Positions 54,310 through 63,040 of a DNA stretch of 64,000 bases are shown here, piece by piece; positions within the stretch are counted from its first letter, which is position 1, and every line of letters begins with the position of its first letter. The position numbers were made by a program, and so were the translations under genes. The stretch lies in the NCBI GenBank assembly GCA_017792405.1, contig CP051231.1, positions 742,398 through 806,397 on the forward strand, in the 5' to 3' direction. This DNA comes from Oceanicola sp. Lineage in GTDB: Bacteria > Pseudomonadota > Alphaproteobacteria > Rhodobacterales > Rhodobacteraceae. The notes under the pieces are model-generated. The model made no database searches and had not been told where the DNA came from. It worked only from the letters and a program-made list of their open reading frames with translations.

Positions 54310-55646
54310 TTGGATTTCCCCCGGTAGAGGATGTCGAGGAAGACGGCGAGGACGAGCACCGAGCCGACGACGACCTGCTGGATCGCGGCGTCGAAGCCGA
54401 TGAGCACCATGCCGGTCTGGAGCGACTGCATGACAAGCGCGCCGAGGATGGCGCCGTAGATGGTGCCGACGCCGCCTGCGAGCGAGGTGCCGCCGATCAC
54501 CGCCGAGGCGATGACGTAGAGTTCGTCGAGCGTGCCGAGCGAGTTGGTGGCGGAGTTGAGGCGGGCGGAGGCGACCACGGCGGAGAGGCCTGCGAGGCCG
54601 CCCATGATCGAGAAGATCTTGACCGTCATCAGGCGGGAGTTGATACCCGCGAGCTCTGCCGCCTCGGGGTTGCCGCCGATGGCGTAAACGTAGCGGCCAA
54701 AGCGGGTCATCGTCATCAGGATGGTCATGGCGATGGCAACGGCCAGCAGGATTAGCACCGGAATGGCAAAGCCGTGGCTTATGAAGAGGCCGCCATCGGG
54801 CACGGTGATGCCCTCGGCTTCGGCGTAGCGGCGGACGATCCCGCGCGGCCAGGGGTAGGCGTTGACCAGCAGCACCGCGCCGATGACGAGGCCGCAGCCG
54901 AGCAGGCCGAGGAACCATTCGGCCCAGACCGGGCGCAGCGGAAAGTGGAACTTGCGGCGTTGGCGGCGGCCCCAGAGCAGCAGGCCGACGATGGCGGCGC
55001 AGGCGATGAGGCCAACGATCCAGCTGCCGGTCGCTCCGATGGAGCCATAGGGCCCGCCGCCCAGCAGGGCAAAGGTGCTGTCGACCGGCGAGATGGTTTC
55101 GCCGCGCGCCACGAGGAAGGCCGCGCCGCGCCACACGAGCAGGCCACCGAGGGTGACGATGAAGGCCGGGATCTTGCCGTAGGCGATGAGGAAGCCGTGG
55201 AAGCTGCCGATCACCGCGCCGAGCGCGATGCCGCAGAGCGCGGCGATGACCCAGATCATCGGATGGCCGAGGCCGAGCCATGCGGGCAGCACATCCACCT
55301 GGATCACGCCCATCGAGATGGCGCAGAAGCCGAGGATCGAGCCGACCGACAGGTCGATGTGGCGGGTGATGATGACCAGCACCATGCCGCAGGCCATGAT
55401 GCCGATGGAGGAGGTCTGTACCGAGAGGTTCCAGAGGTTGCGGGGGGTGAGGAAGGCGCCGAAGCCGTTGACCAGCGCGCCGTAGAGGTGGAAGCCCACC
55501 CAGATCAGCGCCAGTGCGCCGACCATGCCCAGCAGGCGGGTATCAAGCTCGGTCGCATCGAGAAAGCCACGGAGGCCACGGGTGGTGTGGTGCGGCTGGT
55601 TGGCCGGATCGATATCGGCCGGAATGTCGGTGGTGTCGCTGCTCAT
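54306..55646 (-). CDS. xylH: Xylose ABC transporter permease
   Basis: A 446-residue permease of the ribose/xylose/fructose family with about eight to ten helices. The landmark [18 protein letters not shown] and later [46 protein letters not shown] are typical. The large internal insertion around residues 195-260 ([16 protein letters not shown]) is common in the XylH branch. GGGGAGGAAGG precedes ATG 55646. Confidence 0.95.
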   Translation of the reverse strand: MSSDTTDIPADIDPANQPHHTTRGLRGFLDATELDTRLLGMVGALALIWVGFHLYGALVNGFGAFLTPRNLWNLSVQTSSIGIMACGMVLVIITRHIDLSVGSILGFCAISMGVIQVDVLPAWLGLGHPMIWVIAALCGIALGAVIGSFHGFLIAYGKIPAFIVTLGGLLVWRGAAFLVARGETISPVDSTFALLGGGPYGSIGATGSWIVGLIACAAIVGLLLWGRRQRRKFHFPLRPVWAEWFLGLLGCGLVIGAVLLVNAYPWPRGIVRRYAEAEGITVPDGGLFISHGFAIPVLILLAVAIAMTILMTMTRFGRYVYAIGGNPEAAELAGINSRLMTVKIFSIMGGLAGLSAVVASARLNSATNSLGTLDELYVIASAVIGGTSLAGGVGTIYGAILGALVMQSLQTGMVLIGFDAAIQQVVVGSVLVLAVFLDILYRGKSK

Positions 55647-55738
55647 GCCTTCCTCCCCAAAAAGGCGGTGCCCGCGTGGGGCAGGGGTGCCCCGGCGCCG
55701 CGAGGGGTGCCGGGGCGTTTGTTGCTATCGCGTCAGGC

Positions 55739-56758
55739 TCAGCAGCCGTTCACGCCGTCCATCGCGCCTTCGCAGGCCTGCTCCTTGGAGATGTGGCCCG
55801 CGTCGATTGCCTCACCGATGTTGGCCTTGGTGATCGGGGTGGGGGCGAGGAAGATGGCGTTCATCTCGACGCCCTTCTCACCGCCGGACCACTTTTCGGA
55901 CCCGTCGACATCGGCCATAGCGGTGCCACCGGCCAGAGCCACGGCGATCTCGCCGGCGGCCTTGCCGAGCTGGCGGCTGTCTTTCCAGACCGAGACGGTC
56001 TGGGTGCCGCGGGCGACGCGGTTGATGGCGGCGAGGTCGCCATCCTGACCGCCGACCGGGATACCGTCGAGGCCCTGAGCGGCCAGAGCGGCGATCACAC
56101 CACCGGCCATGCCGTCATTCTCTGCCAGCACGGCCTGAATGTCGTTGCCGGTGGAGGTGAGGCACTGCTCCATGTTCTTCTGGGCGTTGTCGGGCTTCCA
56201 GCCGTCGGTGAAGGTTTCGCAGGCGATGGTGAGTTTGCCGGATTCCACGTCGGCGCCGATCACTTCCATCATGCCTTCGAGCAGGAATAGCGCGTTGGGG
56301 TCGCCCTTGTCGCCCTTGATGATGGCAATGTTGCCCTTGGGCTGAGCGGCGGTCACCTCTTGCGCGATGATCGAGCCAACGCCCTTGTTGTCGAAGGTGA
56401 TGTAGAAGGTGCGGTCATCTTCGATCAGGCGGTCGTAGCCAATGACCGGAATGCCTTCGGCGTCCGCAGCGTCGATCGCCGGGCCGATGGCGTCCTTGTC
56501 CATCGCGAGGATGATGAGCGCGTCGGCGCCCTGGGTGATGAGCGATTCCACATCCGTCAGCTGCTTGGCGGCAGAGGCCTGCGCGTCGGCGGAGATGTAG
56601 GTGGCACCGGCGGCTTCGAGCGCGGCCTTGATGGCGGCTTCGTCGGTCTTCCAGCGTTCTTCCTGGAAGTTCGACCAGGAGACGCCCACGGTCTGGGCGA
56701 AAGCGGGTGCGGCAAAGGCGGCCGACGCCATGGCGGCGGCGATGAGGGTCTTCTTCAT
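55739..56758 (-). CDS. xylF: Xylose ABC transporter substrate-binding protein
   Basis: A 339-residue periplasmic D-xylose-binding protein: signal peptide KKTLIAAAMASAAFAAPAFAQ, then TVGVSWSNFQEERWKTDEAAIK, GADALIILAMDKDAIGPAIDAADAEGIPVIGYDRL and FVPGGQDGD-like hinge segments of the RbsB/XylF fold. GGGAGGAC lies before ATG 56758. It is the first gene of the operon and diverges from xylR; a dyad lies in the shared promoter region. Confidence 0.96.
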   Translation of the reverse strand: MKKTLIAAAMASAAFAAPAFAQTVGVSWSNFQEERWKTDEAAIKAALEAAGATYISADAQASAAKQLTDVESLITQGADALIILAMDKDAIGPAIDAADAEGIPVIGYDRLIEDDRTFYITFDNKGVGSIIAQEVTAAQPKGNIAIIKGDKGDPNALFLLEGMMEVIGADVESGKLTIACETFTDGWKPDNAQKNMEQCLTSTGNDIQAVLAENDGMAGGVIAALAAQGLDGIPVGGQDGDLAAINRVARGTQTVSVWKDSRQLGKAAGEIAVALAGGTAMADVDGSEKWSGGEKGVEMNAIFLAPTPITKANIGEAIDAGHISKEQACEGAMDGVNGC

Positions 56759-56862
56759 GATGTCCTCCCAAGGGTCCAGCCCGGCCTGCCCGGAGGCATG
56801 GCAAGGCACCCGACTCTTTCGTCCGGGCAGGGCAAGAGTGGCGATCTTTAGTTTTGTTGTCA

Positions 56863-56874
56863 AAATAATTATTT
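56863..56874. promoter_or_regulatory. 12-bp palindrome AAATAATTATTT, candidate XylR operator
   Basis: A perfect 12-bp dyad, about 105 bases before xylF and 120 before xylR, in an AT-rich patch of the GC-rich divergent promoter. ROK-family regulators bind AT-rich dyads, so it is a plausible XylR site. The flanking GGCGAAAAC and TTTTGTTGTC may extend it. Confidence 0.5.
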
Positions 56875-56994
56875 CGGCGAAAACGGTGCTTCACACGGTA
56901 ACTACTTGATTTGTGATTAACTCCTTGCGCGACGCGCCATGAATGTGGCTAGATCAAAGGCAGGGAGAGAAGATTAACTTGATAATGTAAAGCA

Positions 56995-58266
56995 ATGCAG
57001 CTCGATCTGACACATCAGGGCGTGGACGATGGGGCCGAGCTCGCAGGATGCGGGCCGGTCTACTTTGGCGCGCCGCCCGAGAGTGCCGCACCGCTCAGGC
57101 AGCTGGCCTACGAGCGGATTCGCAGCGCCGGGCAGATCCCGAGGGTCGAGCTGGCCCGGGTGCTCGATGTCAGCCCGGCCACCGTGACGGCAGTCGTCTC
57201 GGAGCTGATCGGCGCGGAGCTGGTCGAAGAGGTCGAGGGCACCGCGCGGCCCGGCGCAAGGGGCCGCCCGCCGGTGGCGCTGCGGGTGCGCGGCGGGGCG
57301 GGCTATGTGGTCGGCGTGAAGATCGCCGAGTTCAAGCACACCGCCGTTCTGACCGACATGGCCGGCACCACGCTGGCCTCCGCCACGCTCTCCCGGCCCT
57401 CGCAGGCCCGCTCGCTGAAGGCGGTGCTGGCCGAGACGGGCGAGCTTGTGCGCGAGGTCACGCGGCGGGCCGAAGTCTCAGAGCGCAAGGTGATCGCCCT
57501 GGGCGCAGGGCTGCCCGGCCTGATCGACCACCCGGAGGGCCGGGTGCTCTGGTCGTCGGTGCTGGAAGGCGAGGGCGTGCCACTGGCCGAAAAGCTGACT
57601 GAGGCGCTGGGCATCCCCGCCTTCATCGACAATGACACCAACCTGCTCACCCTCGCCGAGCTCTGGTTCGGCCGCGGCCGGATGGCGCGCGACTTTGCCG
57701 TGGTCTCCATCGAGCAGGGCGTCGGCATGGGGCTGGTGCTGGGGCAGGGGCTTTACCGGGGCGCCCATTCGCTGGCGCTGGAACTGGGCCACACCAAGGT
57801 GCAGCTCGACGGCGCGCTCTGCCGCTGCGGCCAACGCGGCTGCCTCGAGGCGTACACATCGGACTATGCCCTCGTGCGCGAGGCCCATACCGCGCTGGAG
57901 CTCGACAGCCGCTTGCAGCTTTCGCCCCAGATGGTGCTGGAAAGCCTGCATGACCGGGCGAAGGCGGGCAATGAGGGTGCGCGCAGCATCTTCCGCCGGG
58001 CGGGCCGCTACATGGCCGCCGGTCTGGCCAATGTGATCAACCTGTTCGACCCGTCGCTGATCATCCTCTCGGGCGAGCGGATGCAGTATCAATACCTCTA
58101 CGCGGAGGAGGTCATGCGCGAGATGCAGGGGCTGATCGTGGGCCGGGGCCGTAAGGCGCCCGATGTGGCGGTGAACGCATGGGGCGATCTGGTTTGGGCG
58201 CGGGGCGCGGCGGCGCTGGCGCTCGAGGTCGCCGCAGGCAAGCTGGCCGGGCGGGCCACGGCGTGA
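56995..58266 (+). CDS. xylR: ROK family transcriptional regulator XylR
   Basis: A 423-residue ROK repressor. An N-terminal winged helix-turn-helix (RQLAYERIRSAGQIPRVELARVLDVSPATVTAVVSELI) is followed by the ROK sugar kinase-like domain with GLPGLIDHPEGRVLWSSVL, the Zn motif CRCGQRGCLE and IFSGE-like nucleotide/sugar-binding parts. It probably senses xylose and represses the divergent xylFHGBA operon. Its stop overlaps the next start (GTGA). Confidence 0.93.
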   Translation: MQLDLTHQGVDDGAELAGCGPVYFGAPPESAAPLRQLAYERIRSAGQIPRVELARVLDVSPATVTAVVSELIGAELVEEVEGTARPGARGRPPVALRVRGGAGYVVGVKIAEFKHTAVLTDMAGTTLASATLSRPSQARSLKAVLAETGELVREVTRRAEVSERKVIALGAGLPGLIDHPEGRVLWSSVLEGEGVPLAEKLTEALGIPAFIDNDTNLLTLAELWFGRGRMARDFAVVSIEQGVGMGLVLGQGLYRGAHSLALELGHTKVQLDGALCRCGQRGCLEAYTSDYALVREAHTALELDSRLQLSPQMVLESLHDRAKAGNEGARSIFRRAGRYMAAGLANVINLFDPSLIILSGERMQYQYLYAEEVMREMQGLIVGRGRKAPDVAVNAWGDLVWARGAAALALEVAAGKLAGRATA

Positions 58267-59768
58267 TCCGGCATGCTCTCGTGGCGGCGCTGGCCGCCAG
58301 CCCGGCCATGGCCGAGCCGCGCTTCACGCCGGTGGAGCTGCCAGTGGATCATCTCTACTCGGGCGGATGGGAGCACTTCGTTGGCGGCGGCGTGGCGGTG
58401 TTTGACTGCTCTGGCGACGGGCTGCCCGAGATCGTGGCCGCCGGGGGCGCCTCCCCGGCGCGGCTCTTCCTGAATGGCGGCGGCATGGGTTTCACGCTCG
58501 GCACTCTCCCCGAGATCACCGGCGTCACCGGTGCCTTTCCGATCGACATCGACAGCGACGGGCTGACCGACATCGTGCTCACCCGCGTGGGCGAAAACCG
58601 CATCCTGCGCGGCACCGGCGATTGCGGGTTTGAACCAGCAGGCTGGGGCTTTGACGGCGGCGACCGCTGGAGCACCGCCTTCTCCGCCACGTGGGAGGCG
58701 GGCGAAAGCTGGCCCACGCTGGCCTTTGGCAATTACGTCGACCGGGATGATCCGGATGGCCCCTTTGAGGCCTGCGACGTGAATGACCTCTACCGCCCGG
58801 AGGGCGAGGGCTATGGCGAAGTCACCGTGCTGGAGCCGGGGTTCTGCGCGCTCTCGATCCTGTTTTCCGACTGGGCCCGCCGCGGCGCGCAGGATCTGCG
58901 CATCTCCAACGACCGGCATTACTATGTGTCGGGCGGCACCGAGCAGATGTGGCGCTTCGACCCCGCGCCGCGCCTGCTGGCCGAGGCGGAGGGGTTCGAG
59001 CCGGTCTCGATCTGGGGCATGGGGATCGCCAGCCGCGACCTGACCGGCGATGGCCGCCCAGAGGTGATGCTCACCTCGATGGGCGATCAGGTGCTGATGG
59101 AGTGGGATGGCACGGGCTACGTGCGTGCGCCCTACGAGAGCGGCACCACCGCCGCCCGCCCGCACACCGGGCAGGATGGCCGCCCGAGCACCGGCTGGCA
59201 CGCCGAATTCGGCGATGTCGACAACGATGGCCTCACCGATCTGTTCATGACCAAGGGCAATGTCGACCAGATGCCCGGCATGGCGATGGACGACCCCAAC
59301 AACCTGCTGATGCAGGGCGCGGATGGCCGGTTTCACGAGGTCGCCGCAGAGGCCGGCGTCGCCTCGCCGCACCGCTCGCGGGGCGGGGCGCTGGCCGATC
59401 TCGACGGCGACGGACAGCTCGACATCGTGGTCATCAACCGCCGCGCGCCGATGGAACTATGGCGCAATGTGACCGAGGGCACCGGCAACTGGCTGGCGAT
59501 CGACCCGGTGCAGGCCGGGGCCAACCGCAACGCCGTGGGCGCATGGGTCGAGCTGCGGGCGGGCGACCGGACCGAGGCGCAGGAGCGGACCCTCGGTGGG
59601 GGGCACGCGGGGGCGCAGCTGATGCCACTCCACTTCGGTCTGGGTGCCGAGACGGGCGGCGAGGCGCGGGTGATCTGGCCGGACGGCACCATCGGCCCTT
59701 GGGTGACGCTCACCGCCGGAGAAACCTATCGTGTCACCTATCCCGGCGAGGACTGGCAGGCCCAGTAA
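58263..59768 (+). CDS. Secreted FG-GAP repeat protein with C-terminal ASPIC/UnbV domain (CRTAC1-like)
   Basis: A 501-residue exported protein. The signal peptide (IRHALVAALAASPAMA) is followed by four FG-GAP-like calcium-loop repeats: DIDSDGLTDIV, DLTGDGRPEVM, DVDNDGLTDLF and DLDGDGQLDIV. The end (GNWLAIDPVQAGANRNAVGAWVELRAG to IWPDGTIGPWVTLTAGETYRV) is the ASPIC/UnbV domain. The family's role is unclear; it is thought to bind calcium and surface ligands. The start is GTG 58263, inside the xylR stop codon, so it is translated with xylR, an odd pairing that could link it to xylose or xylan. Confidence 0.88.
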   Translation: MIRHALVAALAASPAMAEPRFTPVELPVDHLYSGGWEHFVGGGVAVFDCSGDGLPEIVAAGGASPARLFLNGGGMGFTLGTLPEITGVTGAFPIDIDSDGLTDIVLTRVGENRILRGTGDCGFEPAGWGFDGGDRWSTAFSATWEAGESWPTLAFGNYVDRDDPDGPFEACDVNDLYRPEGEGYGEVTVLEPGFCALSILFSDWARRGAQDLRISNDRHYYVSGGTEQMWRFDPAPRLLAEAEGFEPVSIWGMGIASRDLTGDGRPEVMLTSMGDQVLMEWDGTGYVRAPYESGTTAARPHTGQDGRPSTGWHAEFGDVDNDGLTDLFMTKGNVDQMPGMAMDDPNNLLMQGADGRFHEVAAEAGVASPHRSRGGALADLDGDGQLDIVVINRRAPMELWRNVTEGTGNWLAIDPVQAGANRNAVGAWVELRAGDRTEAQERTLGGGHAGAQLMPLHFGLGAETGGEARVIWPDGTIGPWVTLTAGETYRVTYPGEDWQAQ

Positions 59769-59806
59769 GCTGCGCCCCGTTCATTTTCTTGCTGCAAGTA
59801 TCCTGC

Positions 59807-59816
59807 GGGGGGGGGG
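59807..59816. repeat. G10 homopolymer tract in convergent intergenic spacer
   Basis: Ten consecutive Gs start a small hairpin (GGGGG, loop TGAAAA, CCCCC) between the UnbV and TetR genes. It is not in a coding frame. Confidence 0.8.
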
Positions 59817-59834
59817 TGAAAAACCCCCACCGCG

Positions 59835-60443
59835 CTACGGCGCCACCTGCACCCCGGCCAGCCCGTCCAGCGCCAGCCCGGCCACCATCGCGGCATAGTC
59901 ATCGCGCTCCTGCGGCGTTGCCCGGGGCTGCCACATGTGGAACCAGTTCAGCATCCCGAAGACTGACATGGTGACATCGCGCATGCGGGCCTTGCTCGTC
60001 GCCAGATCCGCCGGGGCAAGCGCCGCCAGTGCCGCTGAGACCCGGCGCACCATGTCGCGCTGATAGTCCTTCAGCACCGCCTGGCTCTCCTCCGGCAGGG
60101 TCGCCAGCGCGTTCATCTGGAGTTGGTGCTTGTGGTCCGCGCCCTCGTAATCGCGCAGGATCACCCGGAGCATCGCCACCAGCCGGGGCCGGGCCTCCGC
60201 CTCTTCGGCCTCCACCGCGCGGATCCGGTCGCGCAGGCGCTTCAGATGCACGTCGAGGATGCCGAAGAGCAGCGCCTCCTTGCTCTCGTAATAGTGGTAG
60301 ATCAGCGCCTTGGAAATGCCGCAGGCCCGCGCCACCTCGGCCATTGAGGCCCGGTCATAGCCGCTTGTCGCAAAGACACGGGCGGCGGTGAGCAGGATGT
60401 GCTCACGCTTTTCCTCGTGGTCTGCGGCGATGGGGCGGGCCAT
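59835..60443 (-). CDS. TetR family regulator of phenylacetate degradation (PaaR-like)
   Basis: A 202-residue TetR-type protein. The helix-turn-helix covers about residues 12-57 (EHILLTAARVFATSGYDRASMAEVARACGISKALIYHYYESK), the rest is the ligand-binding domain. It ends the paaG-paaI-paaK operon, so phenylacetyl-CoA or an intermediate is the likely inducer. A matching dyad lies upstream of paaZ. Only 3 bases separate it from paaK. Confidence 0.88.
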   Translation of the reverse strand: MARPIAADHEEKREHILLTAARVFATSGYDRASMAEVARACGISKALIYHYYESKEALLFGILDVHLKRLRDRIRAVEAEEAEARPRLVAMLRVILRDYEGADHKHQLQMNALATLPEESQAVLKDYQRDMVRRVSAALAALAPADLATSKARMRDVTMSVFGMLNWFHMWQPRATPQERDDYAAMVAGLALDGLAGVQVAP

Positions 60444-60446
60444 GGC

Positions 60447-61748
60447 TCAGCCTTTCGGGCGGTTGTCGACCACCCGCTGCGCCTTGCCCTGCGAGCGGGC
60501 GACGCCCTCCGGCTCATGCACCTCGATCCGCGCGGTGATGCCGACGACCGACTTGATATGGTGCGCCAGCTCCTTTGCCGACGCCCCGGCAGACCCCGCC
60601 TCGCCCATATGCTCGCAATGCACGGTGAGCGCATCCATCCGGCCTTCGCGGGTCAGCTCGATCTGGAAGTGCGGGGCGAGGCCCTTGCACTTCAGTAGTT
60701 GCTCCTCGATCTGGGTCGGGAAGACGTTGACGCCGCGCAGGATGATCATGTCGTCGCTGCGGCCCGTCACCTTCTCCATCCGCCGCATCGAGCGGGCGGT
60801 GCCGGGCAGCAGGCGGGTGAGGTCGCGGGTGCGGTAGCGGATGATCGGCATGCCCTCCTTGGTCAGCGTGGTGAACACCAGCTCGCCCATCTCGCCATCC
60901 TCCACCGGCTCGCCGGTCTCGGGGTTGATGATCTCAGGGTAGAAGTGATCTTCCCAGATGTGCAGCCCATCCTTGGTTTCTACACATTCGTTCGCCACGC
61001 CGGGGCCGATCACCTCCGATAGCCCATAGATATCAACGGCATGCATGTTGAACGCTTGTTCAATTTCTTGCCGCATCGCGTTGGTCCAAGGCTCGGCCCC
61101 GAAGATGCCCACCTTCAGCGGGCTTTGCGCGGGGTCCAGCCCGGCAGCGCGATACTGGTCGAGGATCGAGAGCATGTAGGAGGGGGTGACCATGATGACC
61201 GAGGGCCGGAAATCCTCGATCAGCGTCACCTGCCGCTCGGTCATGCCGCCCGAGACGGGGACCACGGTGCACCCCAGCTTTTCGGCCCCGTAATGCGCGC
61301 CGAGGCCCCCGGTGAAGAGGCCGTAGCCATAGGCCACGTGGATGATGTCACCGGGCTTGCCGCCGCTGGCGCGGATGGAGCGGGCGACGACGGTGGCCCA
61401 TGTGTCGATGTCTTTCGCGGTGTAGCCGACGACCGTGGGCTTGCCGGTGGTGCCGGAGGAAGCATGCAGCCGGCTGATCCGCTCGCGCGGCACGGCGAAG
61501 AGGCCGAAGGGGTAGTTGTCGCGCAGGTCGGATTTGACCGTGAAGGGAAATTTGGCGAGGTCTTTCAGGCTCTTCAGGTCATCGGGGTGAACGCCCGCCG
61601 CATCGAACTTGGCACGGTAGAACGGCACGTTCTCATAGGCATGGGCGAGCGACCATTTCAGGCGCTCCAGTTGCAGCGCCTCGATCTCGTCGCGGGAGGC
61701 AACCTCGATCGGGTCGAGCGTATCGCGGGGCGGGGTCAGGTCGATCAT
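60447..61748 (-). CDS. paaK: Phenylacetate--CoA ligase
   Basis: A 433-residue AMP-forming ligase that activates phenylacetate. The motifs are LHASSGTTGKPTVVGYT (P-loop), AEPWTNAMRQEIEQAF, DIYGLSEVIGPGVANEC and YRTRDLTRLLPGTARSMRRM. The length matches PaaK. ATG 61748 overlaps the paaI stop (ATGA), so they form one operon. Confidence 0.97.
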   Translation of the reverse strand: MIDLTPPRDTLDPIEVASRDEIEALQLERLKWSLAHAYENVPFYRAKFDAAGVHPDDLKSLKDLAKFPFTVKSDLRDNYPFGLFAVPRERISRLHASSGTTGKPTVVGYTAKDIDTWATVVARSIRASGGKPGDIIHVAYGYGLFTGGLGAHYGAEKLGCTVVPVSGGMTERQVTLIEDFRPSVIMVTPSYMLSILDQYRAAGLDPAQSPLKVGIFGAEPWTNAMRQEIEQAFNMHAVDIYGLSEVIGPGVANECVETKDGLHIWEDHFYPEIINPETGEPVEDGEMGELVFTTLTKEGMPIIRYRTRDLTRLLPGTARSMRRMEKVTGRSDDMIILRGVNVFPTQIEEQLLKCKGLAPHFQIELTREGRMDALTVHCEHMGEAGSAGASAKELAHHIKSVVGITARIEVHEPEGVARSQGKAQRVVDNRPKG

Positions 61749-62182
61749 GTGTCGGCTCCTTCGTCGAAGAGCGTGCCGGGGATGGCGCGGGAGAGGCCGC
61801 GGAACTGCGCGATCACACGGCCCTCTTCGCCGGTGACGGTCACATCGGTGAGGCCGGTGCGGCCGTGCAGGGAGGTCTCATTGGCGGTCGCTGTGAGCGT
61901 TTCGCCAAGGCGGCCCGGGGCGAGGTAGGTGATCTGGTTCTGCTGGGCCACGGTGGACTGGTTGCGGCTGTTGCAGGCGAAGGCGAAGGCAGAATCGGCC
62001 AGCGCAAAGATGATGCCGCCGTGGCAGATGCCGTGGCCGTTGCAGTGGTGCGGCTCCACCTTGAGGGTGAGCGTGGCCGCGCCCTCGGTGATCGGCCCGA
62101 GCTCCATCCCAAGCCACTTGGAGGCCGCATCCTGCGCCCACATCACAGCGGCGGATTGCGCCGCGCGCGCCTCGGGGGTCAT
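61745..62182 (-). CDS. paaI: Phenylacetyl/hydroxyphenylacetyl-CoA thioesterase
   Basis: A 145-residue hotdog-fold thioesterase of the PaaI type, which releases CoA from dead-end phenylacetate intermediates. Landmarks are MELGPITEGAATLTLKV-like strand, NGHGICHGGIIFALADSAFAFACN with the catalytic Asp, and FDEG near the end. It overlaps paaG and paaK at its stop and start codons (ATGA pairs). Confidence 0.93.
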   Translation of the reverse strand: MTPEARAAQSAAVMWAQDAASKWLGMELGPITEGAATLTLKVEPHHCNGHGICHGGIIFALADSAFAFACNSRNQSTVAQQNQITYLAPGRLGETLTATANETSLHGRTGLTDVTVTGEEGRVIAQFRGLSRAIPGTLFDEGADT

Positions 62183-62961
62183 GGCTTTGCCCCGAAGTTT
62201 GGGGCGCGCTTTTGCAGGAAGGCGGCGACGCCCTCGGCATAGTCCGGGTGCGCGCCGCAGAGCTTCTGGGTGGCGGCTTCAAGGTCGAGCTGCTCGTCCA
62301 TCGTGTTGCCCGGCGCGGCGTGGAGGGCGGCCTTGATCTGGCCCAGCCCGTGGGTCGGGCCTTTGGCGAGCTTTACGGCCAAAGCGCGGGCCTCTTGCAT
62401 GAGCGCATCATCCGGCAACGCCTTCCAGATCAACCCCCAGTCGGCGGCTGTTTCGGCGGGCAGCGGCTCGGCTGTGAGGGCAAGCGCCTTGGCGCGGGCC
62501 ATGCCGACGAGATGGGGGAGGGACCATGTGCCGCCGGAATCCGGCACGAGGCCGATCTTGCCGAAGCTCTGGATGAACTTGGCCGAGGTCGCGGCGAGCA
62601 CGATATCGCAGGCGAGCGCCACGTTGGCCCCGGCGCCCGCCGCCACGCCGTTCACGGCGCAGATCACCGGGCAGGGCAGGGCGCGGATCTGGCGGACCAG
62701 CGGGTTGTAGAACTTGGTGAGGGTCTGGGAGAGGTCGGGCGTGCCTTCCATCTTCGCGGGGTCGCGGTCGCCAAGGTCTTGCCCGGCGCAAAAGCCACGG
62801 CCTGCGCCGGTGAGCAGCACCGCGCGGGCCTGCGCCGCGCCATCCAGCGCGGCCCGCAGCGCCAGATGCATCTCTTCGTTGAAACTGTTGAGTTTTTCCG
62901 GCCGGTTGAGGGTGATTTCAACCCAATCGCCGTGAGACTCCACCCGTATCGTTTCGCTCAT
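62179..62961 (-). CDS. paaG: 2-(1,2-epoxy-1,2-dihydrophenyl)acetyl-CoA isomerase
   Basis: A 260-residue crotonase-family enzyme that isomerises the ring epoxide to oxepin-CoA. Family marks are LNRPEKLNSFNEEMHLALR, the oxyanion block LLTGAGRGFCAGQDLGDRD, and VNGVAAGAGANVALACDIV, with the later IGLVPDSGGTW. ATG 62961 has GGGAGGA upstream; the upstream extension lacks the family fold. It leads the minus-strand paa operon opposite paaZ. Confidence 0.95.
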   Translation of the reverse strand: MSETIRVESHGDWVEITLNRPEKLNSFNEEMHLALRAALDGAAQARAVLLTGAGRGFCAGQDLGDRDPAKMEGTPDLSQTLTKFYNPLVRQIRALPCPVICAVNGVAAGAGANVALACDIVLAATSAKFIQSFGKIGLVPDSGGTWSLPHLVGMARAKALALTAEPLPAETAADWGLIWKALPDDALMQEARALAVKLAKGPTHGLGQIKAALHAAPGNTMDEQLDLEAATQKLCGAHPDYAEGVAAFLQKRAPNFGAKP

Positions 62962-62994
62962 TTTGCAGTCCTCCCGGCGGAATCGTTTGCATAA

Positions 62995-63008
62995 ACCGTC
63001 CGGTTGGT
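62995..63008. promoter_or_regulatory. TetR-type dyad in the paaG-paaZ promoter, candidate PaaR operator
   Basis: ACCGTCCGGTTGGT is symmetric as ACCnnCCGGnnGGT and lies between the two divergent paa start regions, 32 bases before paaZ. The spacing and position suit repression of both operons by the adjacent TetR regulator. Confidence 0.6.
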
Positions 63009-63040
63009 CAATTAATTCTCGCAACAGGGAGGATTTCAGC

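Noticed and set aside
59807..59816. G10 tract as a phase-variable switch
   Set aside because: It lies between two converging genes, in neither a promoter nor a coding frame, and forms part of a hairpin; a sequencing-length error is equally likely.
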